From NCBI GenBank assembly GCA_028869255.1, contig CP110972.1:2423001-2487000 (forward strand): DNA of 64,000 nucleotides, read 5' to 3'. A program made the translations under genes and the position numbers. Below, piece by piece: positions 35,687-44,458 of this stretch. This DNA comes from Pseudomonas poae. GTDB taxonomy: Bacteria; Pseudomonadota; Gammaproteobacteria; Pseudomonadales; Pseudomonadaceae. The notes under the pieces are model-generated. The model saw only the letters and a list, made by a program, of their open reading frames with translations, made no database searches and was not told where the DNA came from. The first letter of the stretch is position 1. Every line of letters starts with the position of its first letter.

Positions 35687-37050
35687 ATGGATGCAGGATT
35701 CGTAGATCTCGACATATTACTCACCCGCATTCGACACCCCCAGTCGAAAGTCTATTTTTGGATGCCATCAAGGCCTACAAGGCAGGGGCATTGCGGGGGG
35801 CATTGACCTCTGCCTGGGTCGCCCTGGCATATGACCTGATTACCAAATATCGGGAGCTAAGCGCCTTGGGCGACACCGCCGCAGCCGCTTTCCTACAGAC
35901 GTGGGACAACGCAACCAATACTGGTGATATCAGCAAGCTGCTCCTGCTGGAACGAACGATCCTGGAACACGCTACGGGTACCACGCAGGTGCTGAATCAA
36001 ATCGCTCGCAAACACCTAGAACGCCTTCGAGATGATCGAAATCTGTGTGCTCACCCTGCATTCTCCGCCGAGGCAGAGCTGTTCGAACCGTCCGCCGAAC
36101 TAGTTCGGCTTCATCTCGTAAATACGGTCGATCTGGTTCTGGCCCAAGAGCCTCTGCAAGGCAAAGCAATTTCGGATCTCTTCGACGTCGATGTTCAGTC
36201 GCCAGGCTTCCCTATGAGCCACTTCCGCATCCTTGACTATGTTGAGCAGCGATACTTGGCGCGCGTTCGGCATCAAAACGTCCGCAATTTCGCTACGGTG
36301 CTTGCAAAGTCACTTCTCAGAGGTGTTCCACCACAATGGGAAACGCTTCATCACAAAATCATTTCGTCATTGGTCGCGGTGAGGGATCGAGCGCCTCATG
36401 CTTGGCCGGAAATCTCTCAGGTAATCACAAACCTACTGGACAATGGCGAGCCGGCAGCACGTGCCCGTAGTGTGGCCTTCATCGCATGTTTTCCTGATTT
36501 TTGGCAGCGCATCCAACATCCGACCCAAACTGCGCTGGTGGAAACCGTGAATAACACTCTCGGCCCCGACATCCAAGACTATCGAATCCTTGCGGGGGTC
36601 GCGCTTCCTCAGTTCCGCGCGTCACTGGCGGCCCTTATAGGCGGTCTCACGCATCAGCAACTCGCCGCCGCGATCGCATTTCGCCCCCTTGGAGAGTTAT
36701 GGCCGAGGGCTTTGGAAGCCTATGCGAGATCGGCTAGTTGGAGGGGCTCAGAAGATAAATTCAGAGGCATGGTCATGCCGTTTGCAGGGTTTCTTGACAG
36801 GCAGCAGCAGGACGATTTACTCGAATCGATTATGCAGAATGACCAGAACTGGCACGCGATGGAGACTGATACGCTGTTGCTCGCACTACTGCGTAACACG
36901 CCGCACGCCAACCTACCTACAGCGGCAGCGCGGGATCGTTTCCATCAATTTGCTCACCGCAGGGGAGTTCTTCAGAAGTATGAAGAAGTTTTCGCACTCC
37001 TTCAGGTCGACGGCTGGAATCCGCCACCTGCGACTGATGACGAGGAATGA
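35687..37050 (+). CDS. large helical protein with a HEPN-type Rx4H motif, one-base frameshift
   Basis: 454 residues after repair. The start MDAGFVDLDILLTRIRHPQS lies in one frame and the rest (LDAIKAYKAGALRGALTSAW onward) in another. Restoring one T to the run at 35755-35759 (TTTTT to TTTTTT, giving Tyr-Phe-Leu-Asp) joins them without a gap. The first 130 residues are helical and contain DDRNLCAHPAF, an R-N-x-x-x-H signature (R118, H123) of HEPN ribonucleases. The remaining 320 residues are helical with no known motif. HEPN proteins usually cleave RNA in toxin-antitoxin and abortive-infection systems. It is convergent with the PIN-like gene, another potential RNase. Confidence 0.6.
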
Positions 37051-37147
37051 ACGTACCCTGTCTCACACCGGTTTTGAGCGCTGGCCCATGTCGGCTCTTC
37101 CTCAAGCTACGTTGGCTCTGATGTCGATTGCGGACGCCCGAGCCTTC

Positions 37148-38365
37148 TCAGCGCTTGGCCAGGTGTTTAGGCTGCGGCCACGCCGGTGCTGATGATTTGC
37201 CACCAGCCCAACGGCTTGCCAGATTCCTTGGTGTATAGAACCAAGCCGCCTGGTAGCTTTTGATGTCTGATAAACCAGTGAGAAAAGCCCTGTCTTCGGT
37301 AACGACAAGCGCTCGCAGTTTGAGGAAGCGATAGAGGTCGAAATCGATGCCATCGTTGCGCTTCTGATCATTGTCCGGGTCATACCCGTTTTTTGTCTGT
37401 TGCATACGCGCGAACTGTCTCCAGCAGTACACCAGCTCGAGATGGCTTCGCATATTCTCGGTGAATTCACCGGAGTCGCTGACTTGAAAGGACTTCATAA
37501 ATCCTTCGCTGATCTGAGGCCCAATTACCTTCCAGCTGAGTCGTTCATCCATCCACTCTGCCCAGGCTATTTCCGGATCACAATCGGAAGCCGACACGTG
37601 GGCCTTTTGCATCTCATAGGCATAGTGAAGATCCAGGATACCGGGCAGGTTTGCCGGGTCGATCGACCGGAGCGCCTCAGCAATCCTCTCAATCACAGCA
37701 GCAGGGATTGGCTGAAATGCAGCAATGAACTCCTCATTGATAGGCACCGACAGCGTGCGGAGGGTATCTAACGTCTTCAGAGCCTGTTCAACGCGCATCC
37801 CCATGAATCCCATTAATAAGCCTGCCCCATCCAGCCCGCGGAGGATGTCTAACTGCGCTCGCTTGACCGCTCGAATCGAGTCTACACCGTGCTGCCAACC
37901 CTTTAGCATTGATCGCCATTCAGCACGTGCTGCTTCCAGCAAGGATTCCGCAGATTTGGGTATGTATCCATTCTGAGTGCAGCGAAGCAGCTCATCCCAT
38001 GCTTGTTGGGAAAGTACGCGACATTCCTCTTCGTTCCATGAGGTCGAATTGAGCTGACTCATCCCTAGCACGTCGCTTCGTCCCAGAATGACCGGAAAAT
38101 CTAGGTTGAGAAATCGAGATAACCGTGAGCACATGCGTTCGAACTCGCCGACTGAAAGCTGCCCGTTGCGGCGTTGGTTTATGAGCTCTGCAAAGGTGCC
38201 ATCGGCAAGGGAAAATGAATAACCCTCGAGGGACATTTCTTCGAACGTGGAAGCCCAGTCAGGGCAATTGACTTCATGGGCAAGCTCGCGAACAGGCGAG
38301 GTATCCAGGACGACCATGATTTGGCGATCGTCGATAATCAGGCGAAATGGGATAGCAGTAGTCAT
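37148..38365 (-). CDS. large PIN-like domain protein
   Basis: 405 residues. An acidic PIN-like set is visible at the two ends of the protein: VVLDTSPVREL (Asp about 21), FDLYRFLKLRALVVTEDRAF (Asp/Glu about 340-358). About 300 helical residues lie between, much longer than a toxin VapC (about 130). PIN domains are Mg-dependent RNases. AGGA lies 7-8 bases before ATG 38365. Convergent with the HEPN-motif gene 97 bases away. The assignment rests on the strand-Asp motifs and is moderate only. Confidence 0.5.
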   Translation of the reverse strand: MTTAIPFRLIIDDRQIMVVLDTSPVRELAHEVNCPDWASTFEEMSLEGYSFSLADGTFAELINQRRNGQLSVGEFERMCSRLSRFLNLDFPVILGRSDVLGMSQLNSTSWNEEECRVLSQQAWDELLRCTQNGYIPKSAESLLEAARAEWRSMLKGWQHGVDSIRAVKRAQLDILRGLDGAGLLMGFMGMRVEQALKTLDTLRTLSVPINEEFIAAFQPIPAAVIERIAEALRSIDPANLPGILDLHYAYEMQKAHVSASDCDPEIAWAEWMDERLSWKVIGPQISEGFMKSFQVSDSGEFTENMRSHLELVYCWRQFARMQQTKNGYDPDNDQKRNDGIDFDLYRFLKLRALVVTEDRAFLTGLSDIKSYQAAWFYTPRNLASRWAGGKSSAPAWPQPKHLAKR

Positions 38366-38690
38366 TAGTATTCCTGATTGTCTGGCAGCTTTTTCAGCTT
38401 GCCGTGATTTGCGTCTTCTCTCAATCAGTGGCGGTTGCTGTCTCTACCCAGGAGCTGATCGGGACGCCCTAGCCCTCCTCCCCTGACCGCTTTTTGGCCA
38501 CAAATTGTCATATGAGTAGTGCTGGATCAAACAGATGATCACATCATTCAGCACTCTCAGTGCCCTTTTAGACTTGCAACACCCAGGTCAGCACATCCCT
38601 ACTATCTGGCTGAACATTTCCACATGTGTGCCCGCAGCTCACGCTGCGGGCACACTGCGTGCGAATGGAGATGCCCGTCTTGTCAAAGCC
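38366..38690. other. intergenic stretch with a strong hairpin
   Basis: 325 bases without a gene. At 38626-38655 lies a perfect 13-bp stem GTGTGCCCGCAGC / GCTGCGGGCACAC around TCAC, 36 bases past the stop of the MBL gene. It could end that transcript, though no U tract follows. Confidence 0.5.
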
Positions 38691-39518
38691 TCATTCGGCG
38701 CCTGTCGGGAATTTTGGTAGCTTGTTTATATCCCCTACCTCATGACCAATGATGAGTTCTGCGTTCAGATTTTTGACAATTTGGCTCAGTCTATCTTGAG
38801 ACGCCAAGGTTTCCGCGCGATCGGTGTTGAATGTAGGCACAGCTCGCATAGGAACTGAGGCTGCGAAATGCCAAAGATCTCCTGACAAGACGACATTTCG
38901 ATCGTGAAGGCGTACCAGCAAAGAATGATGGCCTGGAGTGTGCCCTGGTGTCTTCAGCATCACAACGCTGCCGTCACCAAAAATGTCCAGGTCGCCGTCG
39001 ACCTCCGTCACTTTCGCGCTCCCTGACAGCCAGTGGGTGAACTGGCTCCGATCAAGATTTTCGTCCTGCTTTTGCGACCGAACAACCGCCATATCACTTG
39101 CGCCGATCAGCAGGCGCGCGTTCGGGAAGCTAGCGAGCTGCCCTGCGTGATCGAAATGATAATGGCTGAGCGCGACCGTTGAGATCATAGCGGGCGTCAC
39201 CTTGAGCTCAGCAAGTTGGGTGACCAACGACTGCTCGATCCGTGGCCTGATACCGGTGCCACCTTGGTCTTTTCCGAGGTCTGACAGCGGAAGACCTGTA
39301 TCCCATAACATCCATGTTTTGTCATGACGGATCAGATAGCAGCTATCCACAAAATGCCTAGGCTTGCTGGCATAGCCAAAGGTGTCGGAAAAGGAGCTCA
39401 TGTCCGACAACTCTATCGTCCCGCAGTCCAGGCGCCATAGTTTAACGGGCTCTGCATAGGCCGCTAAACTCCAGCCACAAACTGCGGCAGCTGCGATTAA
39501 GTATTTCCAAAATTTCAT
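38691..39518 (-). CDS. exported metallo-beta-lactamase-fold hydrolase, N-acyl-homoserine lactonase-like
   Basis: 275 residues. An N-terminal signal peptide (KFWKYLIAAAAVCGWSLAAY, cleavage near AYA-EP) is followed by an MBL fold: metal motif SHYHFDHAG (HxHxDH), TPGHTPGHHSLLV, VVLSGDLWHFA and late IIGHEVGD. The spacing and the last His fit the AHL-lactonase (AiiA/AttM-like) branch better than beta-lactamases. If so, it opens homoserine lactone rings in the periplasm and would quench quorum signals; other lactones are possible. It follows the OYE gene after 70 bases on the same strand, so the two are likely one transcript. Confidence 0.75.
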   Translation of the reverse strand: MKFWKYLIAAAAVCGWSLAAYAEPVKLWRLDCGTIELSDMSSFSDTFGYASKPRHFVDSCYLIRHDKTWMLWDTGLPLSDLGKDQGGTGIRPRIEQSLVTQLAELKVTPAMISTVALSHYHFDHAGQLASFPNARLLIGASDMAVVRSQKQDENLDRSQFTHWLSGSAKVTEVDGDLDIFGDGSVVMLKTPGHTPGHHSLLVRLHDRNVVLSGDLWHFAASVPMRAVPTFNTDRAETLASQDRLSQIVKNLNAELIIGHEVGDINKLPKFPTGAE

Positions 39519-39588
39519 AAAAAGACCCCATCAAAAGGACTTGGTGATGCAGGCAGAACGAGACCGTCCCGAGCCTGAGTAGAGGCTC

Positions 39589-40716
39589 TCACCCCTTGTG
39601 AGGCGCATAGTCAATGTAGCCTCTCTCATCGCCGCCGTAGAAGGTGTCACGATCTGCAGGAGTCAGCGGCCAGCCATGCTCGAGCCTGGCAACCAGATCC
39701 GGATTGCTGATGAAAGCCTGGCCGAACCCAGCGAGGTCAATCAGGCCTTCAGATATCAGCTCCTCAGCGCGTTGACGGCTCAACCCACCGGCCAATATCA
39801 GTGCGGTACCGCCGAGTTTTGGCTTGATCTGCTTCAACAGTCCAAATAGGCCACCGCCGGACTCGCCCTGAACGGCCCGATCAATTCGCTCGAAGCTGTC
39901 TTGGTTCATCACGTGGACATAAGCCAGGTGGCGCTTGCCGATCTCCTCGGCGAGCGCGAGGTAGGTCTCATCAATTTGATCGTAGAGGGGCATGTCGAAA
40001 AGTTGACCATAGGGTGAGATTCGAATCCCCACACGGTGCGCGCCAATTCGTTTGACGACTGCATCAATAACCTCAACGGTAAAGCGCAGCCGATTTTCCA
40101 GCAGATCACCGGAGTACTTATCTGTGCGGTCATTGACCCCTGGATTCAAAAACTGCTCGTGGAGATAGCCGTTTGCTCCGTGAATTTCAACGCCATCAAA
40201 ACCGGCCTGAATTGCGTTTTCAGCAGCTTGTGCGAAGTCCTCGACGATCCGCTCGACCTCATCGGTGCGGAGTTGCCGTGGCGCTGGAGGTTCGACGCGA
40301 TCTGGCTCACCCTTCTCGTTGTAGCCAAATGCTGCGGAGTCTTTGGCACGCTGAGAGCTAGGGCTGACGGGCAACTTGCCGTCGTCCTGAATCGAAGGAT
40401 GCGAGACACGCCCTACGTGCCACAGCTGAGCGAAAATGTGCCCACCGATCGCATGCACCGAATCGGTTACCAGCTTCCAGCCATCGATCTGCGCTGCGCT
40501 GTAAATTCCGGGGTTGAACAGGTAGCCCCGACCTTCCCGTGAAATGGATGTCCCCTCGCTGACGATCAAACCAGCTGTTGCACGTTGGGTGTAATAGAGC
40601 GCCGTCAGCTCGTCCGCGACATCATTGGATGCCCTGGCGCGCGTCATAGGTGCCATTACGATGCGATTCTGTAAATTGAGGCCCTAGAGATCAAAAGGTC
40701 TGAAAAGGTCAGTCAT
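39589..40716 (-). pseudogene. old yellow enzyme family alkene reductase with an in-frame amber codon
   Basis: 375 codons from ATG 40716. Family-typical start MTDLFRPFDL, then TAG at 40686-40684 (codon 11), then GLNLQNRIVMAPMTRARASN. The rest is intact: HIFAQLWHVGRVSHPSIQDD, FDGVEIHGANGYLHEQFLNP (His/Asn pair for substrate), DRTDKYSGDLLENRLRF, and the C-terminal FMN phosphate site LILAGGLSRQ. NemA-like enzymes reduce alpha/beta-unsaturated carbonyls, nitro compounds and maleimides with NADPH. The stop replaces what is usually Lys, Ala or Gln. Translation could restart at ATG 40656, but that loses the first 20 residues. Either a real nonsense mutation or a base-call error. Confidence 0.75.
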
Positions 40717-41023
40717 AGTAAGTCTCACTGATGAGGGTAAGTTTTACGACCTCGTCTGCACTGGGCAACGGAGGCGATTACCCTATGCTAAGCATCAGTG
40801 ATTGATGCGACTACAGCGATAATTAGCAAATTAAAATTGCTGGAATCGCAATTTTTGTGGCGACTTATGTGACATTGCATTTCTGAGCTAGGAGCCAGTC
40901 GAGCCTTTCTCGCTCAAATCCAGAGCGACCCTTAGGATCGGAACGGCTTGGCGATACAGCACAGAGCATTGATGGCATATAACGCGCCACCTATACTCCA
41001 CGCATCCCATACAGGAGTATCAA
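40717..41023. promoter_or_regulatory. divergent promoter region between the OYE and MvaT-like genes
   Basis: 307 bases, AT rich in the middle (AATTAGCAAATTAAAATTGC near 40820). It should hold promoters for both neighbours and is a plausible binding area for an H-NS-type silencer. No gene seen. Confidence 0.35.
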
Positions 41024-41392
41024 ATGTCCAGACTTGCAGAATTTCGTGCGTTGGAGCAACAACTGGCTGCTCAGTTGGCCGAGCTCGAGAGCCTCAAAAA
41101 CGATGATGGTTTAAAGCGCTAAATCGAGTTCGAAAAAAAGCTTCGTGATCTGCTCTCTGAATACGGCTACAGCCTGCGCAATATCATAGCCATTCTTGAT
41201 CCACAATCCGCTTCTCGACGAGCGCCAGCTGTTGTTGCTGAGAAGAGCAACCGCAAGCCGCGTCAGACCAAGGTTTACAAGAATCCCCACTCCGGTGAGC
41301 TCGTGGAAACCAAGGGTGGTAACCATAAGACCCTGAAAGAGTGGAAAAGCCAGTACGGTTCTGACGAGGTTGAAAGCTGGCTGGCTAAGTAA
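41024..41392 (+). pseudogene. MvaT/MvaU (H-NS-like) xenogeneic silencer gene with an internal stop codon
   Basis: 122 residues if read through. The N-terminal oligomerisation helix is SRLAEFRALEQQLAAQLAEL; after KNDDGLKR there is TAA at 41120-41122 (codon 33), then IEFEKKLRDLLSEYGYSLRN. The C-terminal DNA-binding domain is VYKNPHSGELVETKGGNHKT followed by LKEWKSQYG, nearly identical in pattern to MvaT. In MvaT the stop position is normally Glu, so GAA to TAA fits. GGAG seven bases before the ATG and a good terminator after the gene show it was a complete unit. MvaT-type proteins bind AT-rich foreign DNA. The C-terminal part alone, if made, could bind DNA without oligomerising. Confidence 0.85.
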
Positions 41393-41407
41393 ATCCTCGA
41401 CTATGAG

Positions 41408-41434
41408 AAAGGGCCTGGTCATGGCCCTTTTTTT
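41408..41434 (+). terminator. intrinsic terminator of the MvaT-like gene
   Basis: AAAGGGCC, loop TGGTCAT, GGCCCTTT followed by further T. An 8-bp stem with a T tract, 16 bases after the stop codon. Confidence 0.85.
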
Positions 41435-41521
41435 GTACAACAACAGTGGTCACTGTCTTTACCCGGACTGTCTGTCACCGCCATCCCCACATCCCAAATC
41501 TCCCCGAGCTCCCTGCCCGCT

Positions 41522-42214
41522 TTAAGGCCAGCGTACTAAGTCCAGCTCCTTGATCCGAATGGCCATAGCCGAATCTGAGACCCCAAATTGCTGGGCCAAG
41601 GACACTAGGTTCCTGTTGTTGAAACGGGTGCACCGCGCCAGCGCCAGCTCACGTTCCTTCGATTCTTTTGGAGCGTAGAGCAGTCGATCTGGATTGATGG
41701 GATCGAGGTGATAGGCAATCACGTCGCTGAAGCGCAATTGCCCGCTGCAGCAGAACATGAATTCAAACCGCTCTCGGACGAGCTTCTGAGGCATGAGGAA
41801 ACAAGCAGCGAAGCGATCCGCTTGCCTCTCTGCGGGTGGACGCGGTATCTGCAACGGGCTCCCATCAAAGGCTCGATCACGATGCATGACGGTATTTTCG
41901 TGAAGCACGAGATGGCCGATCTCATGGGCTCCAGTAAAGAGTTGGACTTTTTCTCCGAACTCTGTGGCAACTGCAATCTTGATCGATTGACGATCTATCA
42001 AGCCTGCAATACGAGTACCGGTGTTGTGCCGATTGAACTGCGTGTCCCCTAAGGTGGGATGGACTTGGAAATCATAACCACAGACCAAAGCAGCGATACT
42101 GGGGCTGCGCATCATCATCGGAATGACGTCTTGATCTGGCCAAAGGTATCGCCGGTCACGGTAAATCTGCATGAGCAGGTCAGTCGCTGCCTTCTCGATA
42201 TAAGCGTCGTTCAT
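41522..42214 (-). CDS. ImmA/IrrE family metallo-endopeptidase
   Basis: 230 residues. Zincin motif AHEIGHLVLH (HExxH at about 97-101) in the ImmA/IrrE context, followed by RPPAERQADRFAACFLMPQK, where the Glu/Asp of the family and the 'ADxFAACFLMP' stretch are diagnostic. The C-terminal 50 residues (LAQQFGVSDSAMAIRIKELD) look like the WYL-free 'helix' tail used to read partner proteins. Such peptidases usually cleave an XRE repressor to induce an element; no XRE gene is directly adjacent, the nearest in this window being at 54188. Confidence 0.85.
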   Translation of the reverse strand: MNDAYIEKAATDLLMQIYRDRRYLWPDQDVIPMMMRSPSIAALVCGYDFQVHPTLGDTQFNRHNTGTRIAGLIDRQSIKIAVATEFGEKVQLFTGAHEIGHLVLHENTVMHRDRAFDGSPLQIPRPPAERQADRFAACFLMPQKLVRERFEFMFCCSGQLRFSDVIAYHLDPINPDRLLYAPKESKERELALARCTRFNNRNLVSLAQQFGVSDSAMAIRIKELDLVRWP

Positions 42215-42469
42215 GGCAAAAACACCAGATATAAGCTCTCAAGCTCAATTTAGCCCAATATGTAGTGTCTTCAAGGTGCAGCTAACGCAATATATGGGGT
42301 TTGGCGACGAACGGTAGGCTGCCTCGATGAGATCATGGGCAATGATCATCATGCTAACCATGTCCCACTTAGGCATGAAGGTATGCTCACCCGAAATTCG
42401 AACCAGTTGTTGGTGGGGAGGCTGGGTGCGATGTTCCGGACTAGCTCCCCGATTTAACGATGCTCCAGA

Positions 42470-44458
42470 TCAGGTAGTTAGATCCAGAATCGACCACCCT
42501 GCTGCTTCCAGCGCGGCCCTTCGCTTCTCCCCGCTGCGTCCCTCTCCCAGGCTGCTCTGCCGTACAGCCAGACACAGCATGTGCGACGGCCTGGTCATCC
42601 CCACGTACATCAGCATCATGTCTCTCTTCGCCGTTACTTGGGGGCGTTTGGCAGCTGTTTTTTTGCCCTCAAGCCACGGCATGAGCTTCTTGATGAAATG
42701 GGTACCCCGGAAAGTTTCCAGAATCAGCGTCGCGGCATGAGTCTTGCCCTTCTCCGAGTGAATGGATGCCATTCGGATGTCGACGCCATCGCCACCATCC
42801 TGGAACCGGTAAGTATTAACCAGGGATCCGCCACTCTCTCCGACCTCAGTAGCCGCGGGAGCAGGCTCCCAGGCGAGATAACGATGGCCTTCGCTATGAA
42901 TTGCATTTCCCTCGGCGTCATGGAGAGCAGCCGCCAGCATCAGGAGCTTCGGTGAGATTTCGTTGATCCAATCATGCTGCGTGACCTCGGATGGCACAAA
43001 CAGGATCTGCCGGAGGCATTCGCGGTACTGTGCAAACGATTCAGGCTTGGTCGTGAGTTTCTCCTGTACCGCAGCTTGGCGTCGGCCCTTCAGTTGAACC
43101 AGGCTATATGGAAACGCCAACTCACCGAGGTTGGCCAGGCACGAAGCCAACAACTCAACAGCAGAAGAGGCGGTTGGCTCTTTCATGGCATAACGCCGGG
43201 CGATATGAGCACCTTCCGCGAACGTACGAGGCTTGAACGAGGCCTTCGTCGTATCAGATCGGTAGGATGGCCAGTAGTGCTCCAGAGCTTTCGGGTACTG
43301 GTTCGCCTTGAAGTTGTCCAGCCGGTGCACCGCCCCGACTGCGAATACACCAGCCTTACGGGATTCCGTCGACAGGTGCTTCAGCACTAACTTCCCGAAT
43401 TCATCAAGTACATCAGTCGCATCGTCGTCGGGGAAAACGATGATCGTGTTAGGTGTGTTGTCCGGGGCCTGCGGAGCACGAAGCCCGATCAGGCCAGCCG
43501 TGATAGGGACATACGCAAACGGGTTGGCAATCGATGCAATGGCCTGATCAAACCGGAAGCTGCTCGCGATCTCCAACTGGCGCCCAGGGTCTGGGAATGG
43601 ATCCTGGAGTGGCGCGGTCTTCTCAAAAATTTCTTGGTTTGGGTCGCCAACGCGAATGACGCGGACATCCGGATCATCGTGAGGAAAAATCCGATGCAGC
43701 ACGTCCGCCTGGTCTGGCTGGGTGTCCTGCATCTCATCTATCAACACGCATGGGAAGCGCAGACGCAATGCACCGCCCACAGTCGGCTCCTGATCAAGCA
43801 ACGCGTGGCCTAGTACGAACACTTCATCGAAACAGAAGTAACCAGCCTTGGCGGCTCCGCTCAGCGATTTCACGACACTCTTGTAGGTAGGAGTGTGTGG
43901 CGCAAATCCGATGTCTTCACCTCCGAGTGGATCATCGAAATCGGCAGACCGGACTCGCAAGCTGTGGAGGTTTTTGTGCTTCGCCTCGAAGGCAGCCTTT
44001 GCACCGAAATGCTCGCTGTTCGTCAGCCCCCTACGACGTGCCTTATGCGTGAGCTCATCGTCAATCGCCTGCAATGCAATCCCTTTAGAGCGTAACCACG
44101 GTGAAGCTAAGAATCGGCCGGTGAAACCATGGATGGTGTCGATATAGTGGGGGAAGCGCAGGAGCCGCTGGCCTACCTCAGTGTCACCGAGGCGTTTCTC
44201 GATCTCTTCCCGAGCTGCGTTGGTGTGAGAAAGCACGCAGATACCCTGCATACGGCTCTTCCAATGGCGAGCCAGGATGGCAAGTTTAGCCACGACCAGG
44301 GTGGTCTTGCCGCTCCCCGGGCAAGCCGCTACATCGATGGTATCCATGGACTTCAAGAAGTCACGACGGGGCTCGTCAAGCATCTCCAGCCCCATTAGCG
44401 TAATTACCCAGTCCACATCAGCGTCGGTGATGGGCGCTACCAGTTGGCTGAGCGTCAT
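42470..44458 (-). CDS. gajB: Gabija GajB-like UvrD/Rep family helicase
   Basis: 662 residues, SF1 helicase. Walker A is ACPGSGKTTLVVAKLAILAR (about 49-68). Motif Ia is ICVLSHTNAAREEI and motif II is VLIDEMQDTQPDQ. Motif III-like RVIRVGDPNQEIF, and C-terminal MASIHSEKGKTHAATLILET and LMYVGMTRPSHMLCLAV (motifs V/VI) complete the set. It overlaps the upstream OLD-nuclease gene by ATGA, the gajA-gajB order. In Gabija, GajB senses DNA ends or nucleotides and GajA cuts DNA. It is longer than the archetype (about 500), as in many proteobacterial Gabija pairs. Confidence 0.85.
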   Translation of the reverse strand: MTLSQLVAPITDADVDWVITLMGLEMLDEPRRDFLKSMDTIDVAACPGSGKTTLVVAKLAILARHWKSRMQGICVLSHTNAAREEIEKRLGDTEVGQRLLRFPHYIDTIHGFTGRFLASPWLRSKGIALQAIDDELTHKARRRGLTNSEHFGAKAAFEAKHKNLHSLRVRSADFDDPLGGEDIGFAPHTPTYKSVVKSLSGAAKAGYFCFDEVFVLGHALLDQEPTVGGALRLRFPCVLIDEMQDTQPDQADVLHRIFPHDDPDVRVIRVGDPNQEIFEKTAPLQDPFPDPGRQLEIASSFRFDQAIASIANPFAYVPITAGLIGLRAPQAPDNTPNTIIVFPDDDATDVLDEFGKLVLKHLSTESRKAGVFAVGAVHRLDNFKANQYPKALEHYWPSYRSDTTKASFKPRTFAEGAHIARRYAMKEPTASSAVELLASCLANLGELAFPYSLVQLKGRRQAAVQEKLTTKPESFAQYRECLRQILFVPSEVTQHDWINEISPKLLMLAAALHDAEGNAIHSEGHRYLAWEPAPAATEVGESGGSLVNTYRFQDGGDGVDIRMASIHSEKGKTHAATLILETFRGTHFIKKLMPWLEGKKTAAKRPQVTAKRDMMLMYVGMTRPSHMLCLAVRQSSLGEGRSGEKRRAALEAAGWSILDLTT

